Assembly: GCA_016709845.1 (NCBI GenBank)
Contig: JADJMA010000002.1
Coordinates: forward strand, 199,501-263,500
From: Flammeovirgaceae bacterium
Lineage (GTDB): Bacteria; Bacteroidota; Bacteroidia; Cytophagales; Cyclobacteriaceae
Reading direction: 5' to 3'
Length of the DNA stretch: 64,000 nucleotides
A program made the position numbers and the translations under genes. Each line of letters starts with the position of its first letter. The stretch's first letter is position 1. The notes beneath the pieces are model-generated. The model worked only from the letters and a program-made list of their open reading frames with translations. It did not search any database and had not been told where the DNA came from. This document shows, piece by piece, positions 19,039-28,165 of the stretch.

Positions 19039-19773
19039 TTAATTAACTTTAATTAGCTCCACTTCAAATATTAACGTTGCATATGGCGGTATTTGGCCTC
19101 CAGCACCTCGCTCGCCATAGCCCAACTCAGACGGAATAAATAACATCCATTTGTCACCTTCCTTCATAAGTTGAAGCGCTTCTGTCCAGCCGGCAATAAC
19201 CTGACCCACACCAAAAGTAGCGGGCTCCCCCACGTTTAATTGAACTGTCAAATGGTTCTGTTGGCCTATCAATTTCCCTTCATAATGAACTGTCACTTCA
19301 TCCGTGGCCGTAGGTGTTTTTCCGGTACCGGATGTGATAATCTGATACTGAAGTCCGGAAGCAGTTTCCTTAACCCCAGGTTTCAGTTTATTAGCACTAA
19401 GAAATGCTTCCTCTTCGGCTTTCATAGCGACTACTTTTTTCTCCATAGCTGCTTGCATATAGGTTTGCACAATCATAGAACATTCTTCCTGCTCTATTTG
19501 CAAATTCTTTTTAGTAAATACATCCTGTATTCCAAAGTAAAGAGATTCTAAATCGAGTGAATCACCGCCTTGACTTCTTACGTTGGAAGCAACCAACACA
19601 CCTAAGCCATAGCTGGCACGCTTATTTTCATTATCGAGGTTGGGCACTTTCGGCTTGTTTAGCTCAGCAATTTCTGCTTTTAACTTTGCTACTTCTGCGG
19701 CAAGTTCTTTTTTAGATTGACCAATAAGGGCTGTACTCATGAATAAAAAAGCTACTAAGATGAATGATTTCAT
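19039..19773 (-). CDS. FKBP-type peptidyl-prolyl isomerase, exported, locally scrambled
   Basis: Signal peptide MKSFILVAFLFMSTALIGQ (a start 24 bases upstream is less likely), an N-terminal dimerisation region (SYGLGVLVASNVRSQGG) and a C-terminal FKBP domain: GLQYQIITSGTGKTPTATDE, VTVHYEGKLI, GQVIAGWTEALQLMKEGDKW, IPSELGYGERGAGGQIPPYA. Between GKLI and GEPATFG the residues read GQQNHLTVQLNV where the family has a DGxxFDSSxKR strand. Another frame of the same bases gives FDSSIKRG, so two cancelling indels lie between about 19215 and 19270. The real protein probably has the usual active site and helps folding of envelope proteins. Confidence 0.87.
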   Translation of the reverse strand: MKSFILVAFLFMSTALIGQSKKELAAEVAKLKAEIAELNKPKVPNLDNENKRASYGLGVLVASNVRSQGGDSLDLESLYFGIQDVFTKKNLQIEQEECSMIVQTYMQAAMEKKVVAMKAEEEAFLSANKLKPGVKETASGLQYQIITSGTGKTPTATDEVTVHYEGKLIGQQNHLTVQLNVGEPATFGVGQVIAGWTEALQLMKEGDKWMLFIPSELGYGERGAGGQIPPYATLIFEVELIKVN

Positions 19774-19803
19774 ATAATCTGGTAAAAATTTGTGCAAAGA
19801 AAC

Positions 19804-19829
19804 AAAAACCTCTGGCTTTCGCCAGAGGT
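19804..19829 (-). terminator. Intrinsic terminator
   Basis: A perfect 9-base stem ACCTCTGGC/GCCAGAGGT with a 4-base loop (19808-19829), followed on the minus strand by TTTTTGTTTC. It lies 26 bases past the stop of the lipoprotein gene at 19855 and closes the uptake locus on that side. Confidence 0.85.
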
Positions 19830-19854
19830 CTTAAAGTATTATCGAAGCAATTTT

Positions 19855-20981
19855 TTATTTGAAGGCAACAACAAGCTCGCCAATGTCTTTCGGATTAAAT
19901 GGAGTTAGTCCATTTAACCGGCCGGCAAGTACATCCCAGTCTGCACCCGGAGATACACCGCCTGCAAAAAACCCTTTCTTTCCATCAAAATAACCGGGAG
20001 CTGCGGTGTTTGCTAAGTACGCTGCCAATAAATTCTGATCGATGCCAGGCCAAACTGAAGTAATCTCGTTTGTAAAAACATTCTTTATAGAATAATCTTT
20101 TAACAATACTACTCGATCCGTTTCATCAAGCTCGCTGGGTGGTAAGCCAACCTCAGCAACACCCATGTTTTTTGAATCACTACCCGATGCGACAAAAGCC
20201 CAGTTGAAACCTGTATTGCCTGCGAATAATATGGCGTTAGGATGATTTGTATTACCAAACACATCTACCACATCGCCTTTCTTGCCCGCAAACATTTTAA
20301 GCGTGCTTACCGAGAATGGTTCTTCCAAAGGATTCGCTAACGGTAGTCCGGAAATGGATACCTCCATCTGTGCATCATAGCCAAGTGTACTTGCCTCAGT
20401 ATAATCAATTCTAAATACCGCATCCTTTACATTATTGTTATGTGTGCGATCGCAATTATACGGTTTGATTATCGCGATGCCACTCACAACCCGGTTCTTA
20501 TTCCAGAATATTTGCAACGCTTTTCCACCATCCGGTTGATTTTCTGATTCCGCATCCGTTACAGTGAGTTGATAATCCCACATCTTGTCTTCATACGTAA
20601 CATCAGATAATACCACCAGATTTTTTGCGCGGTTGTCATCATCCCCGGTATAGGTGAGTGACTGAATCCGATCAATTTTATACTTTCGGATTCCATCGAT
20701 AAACTCCTCTACGATTTTTGCAGCTCCTTCACCTACCGCAATAAACGTGTTAAGGTGTAGATAGATGTCGTTACCCTGCAACGTGTCTTCTTTAATTCTG
20801 CCTGAGATTCTTCCACTGCTTACGCTGTTTTTATTACTCAGCGATGCGGGGATATCCACACTAAAGTTTTGTGGCAACAAATCTTGCTGCGGCTGAACGG
20901 TTTCATTGTTTTCGCATGAGCTTAACGCGAACGAAAACAAACCAGCAAGAAATAAACCGGTGATGATTTTGTGGTCTTCAT
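19855..20981 (-). CDS. Unknown lipoprotein of the FecR/receptor locus
   Basis: The readable frame begins inside a lipoprotein signal (FSFALSSCEN). One extra base near 20968 joins it to an ATG at 20981, giving MKTTKIITGLFLAGLFSFAL with lipobox LSSC. The mature part of about 350 residues has no family I recognise; it contains polar, strand-rich segments and a DVFGNTNHPNAILFAG stretch, and is likely held at the outer membrane facing the periplasm or surface. It ends before a strong terminator and sits 187 bases downstream of the DUF4249 gene, so it may be part of the same uptake unit. Substrate binding would be a reasonable guess only. Confidence 0.6.
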
Positions 20982-21168
20982 GATTTTAAAGTTTTAGTTT
21001 TTAATTCAGTTTTAGTTTGGGGCCGTCTTAGAACTTTCCCTTCACTACTAAAACCCGAACAGGAGTACTTACCTTATGCGAGAGATAAAATATTTTTATC
21101 TGTTTAAGAAAATGTTGGCTTTTGGGATAAAAAGGCCGTTTTTGGGATAAAAGAATTTTTAAGTAAAG

Positions 21169-21964
21169 TTATTCTACCACTACAGTGGTATCAGAAACAA
21201 CTGTAGTAACAGCAAAAAAACCGATAGCCCCGGCACTCAGGTTAGTTGCCGTATTCGCACGTTCTACATCAAAAATACCACCTCGCCATTCCGTTCTCTG
21301 ATAAAACTGATCGCAGGAAAGTACGATAGGCCGGACTTACTGAATATTTTCTCCGAATGATTGTTGCGTTTACAGGAAATAAAAAGTCCTCTTTAGCTGG
21401 TTTATAAATTTCGTTTACATCAATCGTTTTTAAATCATAAAACACAATTCGTCCTTCGCAGGTATTACCGGAACAAGCTGTCGTATTTTTCCAGTCAATG
21501 GAATGATCAACATAGTTGGCACTGGACCCGGTAGTGTTTAATACAAGTTGATATTGGCTATTTACTTTTCGATATTCTATCGCTGCCAATGGTTCAACAG
21601 GAATGGAGCTGTCTTGTGCAAAATATTCCTTACCCTGATGTAGAATATGTAAGGTGTAAACCGCATCAAACACAGCCCTGAAGACAGGAGTTTGATAAAT
21701 TCCCGAACCAGCTGGTGATTCTGTTAGCATGTAAGTGGTGGCACCTTGCATAATTTGAACCAATGCGCCAGTAGCGGGGATGGCTTGTCCATTCAACGAT
21801 TGATAAGGGAAAGAAAGGGTAACGGAGTGGCTTCTGTTTTCATTGGTTAACACTCCTTCAACAGCCAATAAATTCTCGTTTTGTGATAACACAGATTTAT
21901 CAATGGCCTCTTCGCAGGCGATTAAAATAGTTAAGAGTAATAAAATACTGTATCTAAACTTCAT
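21169..21964 (-). CDS. DUF4249 lipoprotein, frameshifted near the end
   Basis: A lipoprotein signal MKFRYSILLLLTILIAC, then ENLLAVEGVLTNENRSHSVT, LSFPYQSLNGQAIPATGALV and a strand-rich body typical of DUF4249, whose members are regularly encoded after a TonB-dependent receptor with STN domain. The frame ends after MARWYF; shifted near 21300 it goes on with FYQRTEWRGGIFDVERANTA to a stop at 21169-21171. That extra tail is the conserved end in the family. It overlaps the receptor stop by four bases (ATGA), so translation is coupled. Presumably a surface partner of the receptor. Confidence 0.8.
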
Positions 21965-24613
21965 CGCCATTTAAAAATATAGGAAACAGAAGGTGTAAAT
22001 TGAAAGAGAAAGAATTGAGAAATGGTCCGGTCATTTTCCAACACATTCGAAGGAACTTTAAAATCGCGATAGCCCAACTCGGTTTTATTATAATTTATAA
22101 ATACCGAATTCTTTCGGCCATACAAATTGTAGATAGCGAATGTTAGACTGTGCTTATACTTTTTCTCTGCGTTCTTATTAAGTTTCCAGGTTGCCGAGGC
22201 ATCCAGCCGATGGTAGTTGGGAAGCCGGTCATTATTCTTTTGTCCATAGATGGGAGTTTCCAAATCGTTGTACGTATAAAAACTAACGGGTGAAGAGTAC
22301 GGAGCGCCTGTTAAATAATTCCAATTCAGGCCAACCATCCAACGTAAGTTTATATCGTAAGAAAGCGTCAAATTAATTTGATTCGGTCTATCGCCAAATG
22401 CATTGAACGTCTTTCCATTATTTAAATCTTCAAATTTTCGTTTAGCCCGTGCATAGGAGTAGCCCGCCATTCCGCGCAGGCGACCCTGCTCTTTTTGCCT
22501 GAAATTCAAACCCGTACGCATGGCCTTCGCCAAAACGAAGTTGATTTTCAAGCAGCGGATTCAATAGTAATTCGGCATGATTTGCATAGTCGATTTGGTT
22601 ATACATCTTTTTATAAAATGTTTCCAGTACCCACGAAATGCCTGTTTGGGCATGTAGATCGTGATAGCCCAAAGTCAATTGATCCGCACGTTGTGGTTTT
22701 ATGTTGTAACTACTCGGCAACCAAACATCGAGCGAAGTAAACGGACTGATGGAATTGCTGATCAGATGAAGGTTCTGAACATTGCGCATATAACTTGCTT
22801 TCAGCGCTGCATGCTCGTTGAATAAATATTGAACGGTTACCCTTGGTTCTAAATTTGCAAAAGTGATGTACGATTTGCCTGATTGATAATTTAATGTGTC
22901 AACAGGATTTCCGCTATCATCAAAAATATATTCAAAAGCTTCACCTGTATTAGTCCAGGTAGAGAAACGCATTCCATAATTTAAGCCCCAATGCTTGTTT
23001 ACTTTGATTTCCTGATTTCCATACAGAACAAATTCCAGGGAGTTACGCACAGAGGTGTTGGAAGTTTTCTGGTTAGCCGATCCGCTTTGAAGGTTGCCAG
23101 GATTAAATTTATATCCGTTCAATCCAACGCCAAACGTAATTTCATTTTGTGGTTTTAAGAAAAAACTAAAATCAGACTTCAGGTTTACATTAGAGATGTG
23201 CGAATTCCAACGCTCGTCCTTAGAAACATCCGTATACAGATTATAATCATAGCCACTGGTCGATAGTGTGGTGTTTAGGAATAATTTGTTGGTCAAAATT
23301 TTATTCCACCGAAATGTGCCTGCGCGGTTCGACCAATTGATTCCATTATTTCCACTAAAAAAATTATCGCTGCCTGCGTAAAAGGAAAAGAAAATTCTGT
23401 TGGTGGAGTTTAGTTTGAAATTCATTTTACCGGTTAGGTCGTAAAAGTTGAACTTATTAATGGAAGGATCTTGTGCCTGAAAGAGCCACTGCAAACGTGA
23501 AAATCTCCCGGAGATTAAAAATGAACTTGCTTTTTTTGATGGGTCCCTCAATTCCCAACTTGGTGGAGATGAGACCCACATTACCCCAAATCTGAGTGAA
23601 CTGATCATTTCCCTTCTTGGTATGAATATCTAAGGTTGAGGATAACCGACCTCCCATCGATGCTGGAATATCTCCTTTATAAATATTAATATCCGTAACC
23701 GCATCCGGAATAACTGTTGAAAACAACCCCAGCAAATGACTTGGGTTGTAGATCGGTGAATCATCGATGAGCACCAGATTCTGATCGCGCTGACCACCCC
23801 GCACATAATAAAATGTTGATCCATCAGGATGAAGTTTGAAACCTGGAACAGACTCCAGTGATTTCACTACATCCACCTCACCAAATAACGCAGGTCTTTC
23901 CTCCACGGTCCGGGTTGTTGCACATTTAATTTGTTCACCTGTACTTCTTCTGCCACGTCCTCCGTAGGCGTAACAATTATTTCGTCAAGTAAGGGCGGTA
24001 CTTCTGTAAGTAAAATGTTTTCCATGGCGGAAACCTGAAGTGAAACGACTTTGCTAATCGGTTTATAACCAATAAAGGAGGCAATGACTTCATACGATCC
24101 TACCGGCAGCGTGATTGAAAAAAAACCGTATGTGTTGGCTGCCGTGCCTACTTTTAATTCCTGAATGAAAATGGTTGCCCCAATCAACGCCTCGCCATTG
24201 GCTGCATCTTTAATGTGGCCACTTAGTGTGGCAAATTGGGCTTGCGTTTTCTCTGGTTTGCCTTTAGGCTTAAGCACCACCTGGCCTTCAACAATAGAAT
24301 ATTGAAATTCATACCGCTCAGCAAGATCAGTCAAAATTTCTGATACCGATTTATTAATAGCCTGATAGCTTACCGGACGCTCTGCTTCTATTCGTTTTGG
24401 ATTATAAGAAAAGTGAAGGTTGCTTTTAATTGAAATTTCATTCAACACTTCGGCCAAGGAAATATCTTTAACATCAATAGAAATTTTTTGATCGGGAATC
24501 GTTTGTGCGCCTACGGTGATGACACAGAAAAAATAGATACTAATAGTTAGGCCTGTTTTCTTACAACATGTCGCTACGGTTTGAAATGTGTATCTGTTAA
24601 CTATTTTAAACAC
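21961..24613 (-). CDS. TonB-dependent receptor with STN and carboxypeptidase-like domains, frameshifted
   Basis: Signal peptide (LTISIYFFCVITVGAQ), STN domain (ISIDVKDISLAEVLNEIS to GQVVLKP, about 40-115), a carboxypeptidase-regulatory-like domain (SGHIKDAANGEALIGATI, FFSITLPVGSYEVIASFIGY), a plug (SLESVPGFKLHPDG, YYVRGGQRDQNLVLIDD, GGRLSSTLDIHTKKG) and a 22-strand-type barrel ending FFLFQFTPSVSYIFKW. Shifts near 23895, 23500 and 22530 break it into four pieces; together they give about 880 residues. The STN domain and the FecI/FecR genes upstream indicate a signalling receptor that turns on its own locus when ligand is bound. Ligand unknown. Confidence 0.9.
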
Positions 24614-24634
24614 GTTTTTGATCCGTTGAGTAAA

Positions 24635-25644
24635 TCAACATCCGGCATGGGTTATTTCAATTACGCCATCCTTGCTGGAGTAAGTCAGATTGAGCGTATC
24701 TTTTAAAACGTTTAAAATTGATTCTAAACTTTGCTGCTCAAATGTTACGGTTACCACACACGATTCGGATACCTGAGCCGCAATACGAATATCCGATCCG
24801 TATATCCGGTTTATTGATTCCACCACCGAACGCAAATCACTTTCCTCAAATATAATTTTACGTGTCTTCCACGCAAGAAAATTAAGATCTGTATTGGTTA
24901 CTTGGGTGAGGTTTTTTGTACCTTTTTCATAAACTCCGCGCTCCCCGGCTTTTAAAATAATATTTCTATTCCTTTCAGGTGCCGATAGTTTAACGATTCC
25001 GGTTTTTACAACCACTTCCAGATTTTCTGTTTCATAGCCTCGTACATTAAATGAAGTGCCCAGTACTTCCACCGTAGCCTTATTAATCTCAATAACAAAA
25101 GTTTTTTGTGGATTTCGCTCTACATCAAAAAAATCCTTCGCCTTTTATGCGCACCCTTCGCTCCTGCTTTCCATAATCCGGATTGTAAGCCAATTCCGAA
25201 TAGCGGTTAAGCGTTACTTGGCTGCCATCGGGCAAAGTTATCTCGAGCGTATTATCCGCAGTTTCAAATTGAATATCGCGACTGGTGAACACAAAATAAT
25301 TAATGATAAATCCGGATGCAATCAATAAAAGTAAAGTTGCCGCAATACGCATCCATGAAATATTTCTTTCGGGTGCTATTGACCGGATTGGGAGTTGACT
25401 CTTTATTTTCAATCTGGTTGACAAAATGATTCCATTCCTGATCAACATCAATCGCTGCCTCAGATGCCTTGCGTGAATAATAAGTTTCGCTCAACTCAAA
25501 AGCACGCTTCAGTTTTTGATAGTATAAATCATTCTCCACACTGGATGCAATCCAGGCATTAAGTTGCTCTTGCTCCTCGGGTGTGGCTTCACCAACGAGG
25601 TAGCGGGAGATCAAATCATCAATATGGTTTTGTTCGTTATTCAC
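24635..25644 (-). CDS. FecR-family anti-sigma factor with DUF4974, frameshifted
   Basis: Cytoplasmic N-terminal part with LISRYLVGEATPEEQEQLNA, one membrane helix (MRIAATLLLLIASGFIINYF), then the FecR periplasmic domain (TLEITLPDGSQVTLNRYSEL, GTSFNVRGYETENLEVVVKT, ILKAGERGVY) and a C-terminal DUF4974/STN-like domain (IIFEESDLRSVVESINRIYG, TFEQQSLESILNVLKDTLNL). Shifts lie near 25380 and 25130. The GTG at 25644 is my choice of start; a TTG two codons earlier is possible. It would hold the sigma factor encoded 42 bases upstream until the receptor signals through the periplasm. Confidence 0.88.
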
Positions 25645-25686
25645 ACACAAGCTCTTCTTTTAAAACACATAAACATACTTTTACCC

Positions 25687-26208
25687 TTACGGGAATATTA
25701 AAATAAATATAAGCGATAAAAATTCGCCCAAATGAGTTCGCAGCACAGCAAGCGCTTTCGACATTTGAGCCTCCACCGTCTTTATGGAAATTTCCAGTTT
25801 TTCAGCGATTTCCTGATACTTCAGGCCTTCATGGCGGCTTAGCTCAAAGATCTGACGGCATTTTTCAGGCAAAGAATTTATGGCATATTCAATTTCTTTT
25901 TCAAGTTCTGCGATTTCCATAGCCGTGTTTTCTTCGGCTATTTTGTGCTCCGCCACATTCTCTAATGTCATAAGTTTTTTTCTGTCGCGCAGATGATTTA
26001 AACACCGGTTTCGCACTGCTGTATAAAGATAACTTCTGTAGTGAGTGTCTTGGGGCAGGGTATCAAATTTTTCCCATACCGAAATAAAAACTTCATGAAC
26101 AAGATTTTTTGCTTCCTCCAAATCTCCCACATACTTCATGGCAAAGCCACACAGGGGCTTAAAGTGTTCCCTGAATAGTTGTTCGAATGGCTTCAGCTGC
26201 TTTGTCAA
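25687..26208 (-). CDS. ECF RNA polymerase sigma factor, FecI-like
   Basis: A 173-residue sigma factor. Region 2 is LFREHFKPLCGFAMKYVGDL through VHEVFISVWEKFDTL and RSYLYTAVRNRCLNHLRDRK; region 4 is INSLPEKCRQIFELSRHEGL and KYQEIAEKLEISIKTVEAQM. This is the common Bacteroidota arrangement sigma, FecR, receptor, lipoproteins on one strand, so it most likely drives the receptor operon at 19855-24613. The frame is intact. It is divergent from the class V aminotransferase, with a 115-base shared gap. Confidence 0.9.
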   Translation of the reverse strand: MTKQLKPFEQLFREHFKPLCGFAMKYVGDLEEAKNLVHEVFISVWEKFDTLPQDTHYRSYLYTAVRNRCLNHLRDRKKLMTLENVAEHKIAEENTAMEIAELEKEIEYAINSLPEKCRQIFELSRHEGLKYQEIAEKLEISIKTVEAQMSKALAVLRTHLGEFLSLIFILIFP

Positions 26209-26294
26209 GTCTTGAAGATATTTTTAAAGGTATCAAAAAAATTACGTTTCAATACTTATCAGAATTCCATGAAGGCAATCAGGAATAAGTTGGT

Positions 26295-26302
26295 TAGATT
26301 TG
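26295..26302 (+). promoter_or_regulatory. Possible -7 element of Bacteroidota promoter
   Basis: TAGATTTG matches the TAnnTTTG consensus of the Bacteroidota housekeeping sigma factor and lies 21 bases before the ATG of the aminotransferase. I do not see a convincing TTG at -33, so this stays tentative. Confidence 0.35.
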
Positions 26303-26323
26303 TTAGCAACAAAATAAAACCCG

Positions 26324-27583
26324 ATGGATAAGCGATCGTTTCTTAAAAATTTGGGGATGCTTTCATTAACAGGTGTTCCGCTATGGCAAAGCCTTGACCT
26401 CCTGGCAAAACAGACCAGTCATATTCCTGTCGAAGAAATCGCCAAGGATGAAGATTTTTGGGAAGCCATCCGGAGCGGATATAAACTTAAACCCGATTAC
26501 ATAAACCTGGAGAATGGTTACTACTGTTTTCTGCCCCAAGAAATTTTGGAGAGTTATCTCAATCATGTTCGTGAGGTAAATTATCAGGGGTCGTATTATA
26601 TGCGCACCGTGCAGTGGGATAATAAAAAAAAGATGGCTGCAAAGCTGGCTGAGATTGCCGGATGTACATCCGAAGAATTAATTATAACCAGAAACACCAC
26701 CGAATCGCTCGACATGATTATCGGTGGCCAACAATGGAAAGCAGGTGATGAAGCGGTGATGGCAGAACAGGATTACGGGGCTATGCTCGACATGTTTAAG
26801 CAGGTAGAGAAGCGTTATGGTGTAGTGAATAAAATTATTTCAATCCCCAATCATCCAACTTCCGATGAAGAGATTGTTAATCTTTACGCCAACGCCATTA
26901 CGGATAAAACCCGGTTACTCATGGTGTGCCACATGATTAACATCACCGGACAAATTTTGCCAATTCGAAAAATTTGCGACATGGCCCATAGTAAAGGCGT
27001 AGAAGTTTTAGTAGATGGTGCCCATGCTTTCGCGCATCTTAATTTCTCCATTCCAGATTTAGATTGCGATTACTATGGAGCGAGTTTGCACAAATGGTTG
27101 AGCGTGCCATTAGGTGCAGGAATGTTATATGTGAAGAAAGGGAAGGCTTCGAAAATATGGCCCTTGCTTGGCGAAGAAGGAAGAAAGGAAGATGATATCT
27201 ATCGGCTCAATCACACGGGCACGCACCCGGTGCATACCGATTTGGCTATTGCCGATTCAATTGATTTTTACCTGAAGATTGGCCGCGATCGAAAAGAAAG
27301 CCGGCTGCGCTACTTACAAAACTATTGGACAAGCCGCGTTCGTAACGTACCGCACATAGAGGTAAACACTCCGGAAGATCCCAAGCGTTATTGTGGCATT
27401 GGCAATGTGGGGGTAAAGGGAATGAGGCCACAACTATTGGCGGAAACGTTATTAAAAAAATATAAAATTTATACGGTGGCTATTGATGGAGCCGGAGTGC
27501 ATGGATGCCGCATAACGCCTAATCTTTACACCACCACAAAAGAGCTGGATACATTCGTGGAAGCGCTTAAGGCGATGGGATAA
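26324..27583 (+). CDS. Class V aminotransferase-fold PLP enzyme
   Basis: A 419-residue intact protein. The N-terminus MDKRSFLKNLGMLSLTGVPL looks like a Tat-type export signal, with Lys-Arg instead of Arg-Arg. The PLP fold shows YYMRTVQWDNKKKMAAKLAE, ITRNTTESLDMIIGGQQW, LVDGAHAFAHLNFSIPDLDC with the cofactor Asp, and YYGASLHKWLSVPLGAGMLY with the Schiff-base Lys after His. The layout resembles isopenicillin-N-epimerase-like and cysteine-desulfurase-like enzymes; substrate unknown. An exported PLP enzyme with a folded cofactor would fit Tat transport, but export is inferred. Monocistronic by position. Confidence 0.8.
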   Translation: MDKRSFLKNLGMLSLTGVPLWQSLDLLAKQTSHIPVEEIAKDEDFWEAIRSGYKLKPDYINLENGYYCFLPQEILESYLNHVREVNYQGSYYMRTVQWDNKKKMAAKLAEIAGCTSEELIITRNTTESLDMIIGGQQWKAGDEAVMAEQDYGAMLDMFKQVEKRYGVVNKIISIPNHPTSDEEIVNLYANAITDKTRLLMVCHMINITGQILPIRKICDMAHSKGVEVLVDGAHAFAHLNFSIPDLDCDYYGASLHKWLSVPLGAGMLYVKKGKASKIWPLLGEEGRKEDDIYRLNHTGTHPVHTDLAIADSIDFYLKIGRDRKESRLRYLQNYWTSRVRNVPHIEVNTPEDPKRYCGIGNVGVKGMRPQLLAETLLKKYKIYTVAIDGAGVHGCRITPNLYTTTKELDTFVEALKAMG

Positions 27584-27600
27584 TTTTTTTGCCCACCTAA

Positions 27601-27731
27601 CCTCGGACTGTATCCGCGGAAACTTTTGTGTTTTGTGAGGACACAAACCACGGTTCAGTTTCTTTGCCATGCTTCCCCCTCGGTCTGTATCCTTACAGGC
27701 CGAAACTTTTGTGTTCCATGATTACACAGAC
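27601..27731. repeat. Two copies of a roughly 50-base direct repeat
   Basis: Copy A (27601-27648) and copy B (27678-27731) both run CCTCGGnCTGTATCC, a short variable part, then GAAACTTTTGTGTT and end in a CACAnAC block. Within each copy TTGTGT and ACACA can pair. They lie between the aminotransferase and the PadR gene, in the upstream region of the latter. No coding signal in this 249-base gap. Confidence 0.65.
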
Positions 27732-27832
27732 TATGATTGAAAGCAACGATAATCGTTGAAAGGAGATGCCTTTTGAGATGGTTTTGCAATCTCAAAACTA
27801 TTTTACATACATTTACGTAATTAATCATTGTT

Positions 27833-28165
27833 ATGAAGGGAACTAATCTTGGCGAGTTTGAAGAACTGGTTTTATTAACCATTGCCACCTTGGTCAGTGA
27901 TGCCTATAGTGTTGCTATCTGTGATGATCTTGAGAACAGAACTGGCCGTGCAGTAAAATTGGGAGTCGTTCATTCGGTACTCAATCGCCTCGAAGAAAAA
28001 GGATTGGCTAAAAGTAAATTAGGTGAAGCAACAAGCACGCGGGGTGGCAAACGCAAAAGATATTATACTGTAACGAATACAGGCAAGGCTGCACTGCTTA
28101 ATGCAAAGGAATTGCGAGATCAGTACTGGAATATTATGCCTGAGCTTTCATTAAAGCGCATTTAA
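27833..28165 (+). CDS. PadR-family transcriptional regulator
   Basis: A 110-residue winged-helix repressor: LGEFEELVLLTIATLVSDAY, VHSVLNRLEEKGLAKSKLGE and GGKRKRYYTVTNTGKAALLN are the helices and the wing of the PadR domain. It lacks a long C-terminal helix domain, so it is of the short subfamily. Its stop shares one base with the permease start (TAATG), so both are translated together, and it probably controls this same operon. The repeats at 27601-27731 sit in its upstream region. Confidence 0.9.
   Translation: MKGTNLGEFEELVLLTIATLVSDAYSVAICDDLENRTGRAVKLGVVHSVLNRLEEKGLAKSKLGEATSTRGGKRKRYYTVTNTGKAALLNAKELRDQYWNIMPELSLKRI

Noticed and set aside
21121..21151. Direct repeat TTTGGGATAAAA
   Set aside because: Two short A/T-rich copies 19 bases apart, upstream of a lipoprotein gene; too weak to call an operator.
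27601..27731. CRISPR-like repeats
   Set aside because: Only two copies, imperfect and with one spacer; no cas genes nearby.
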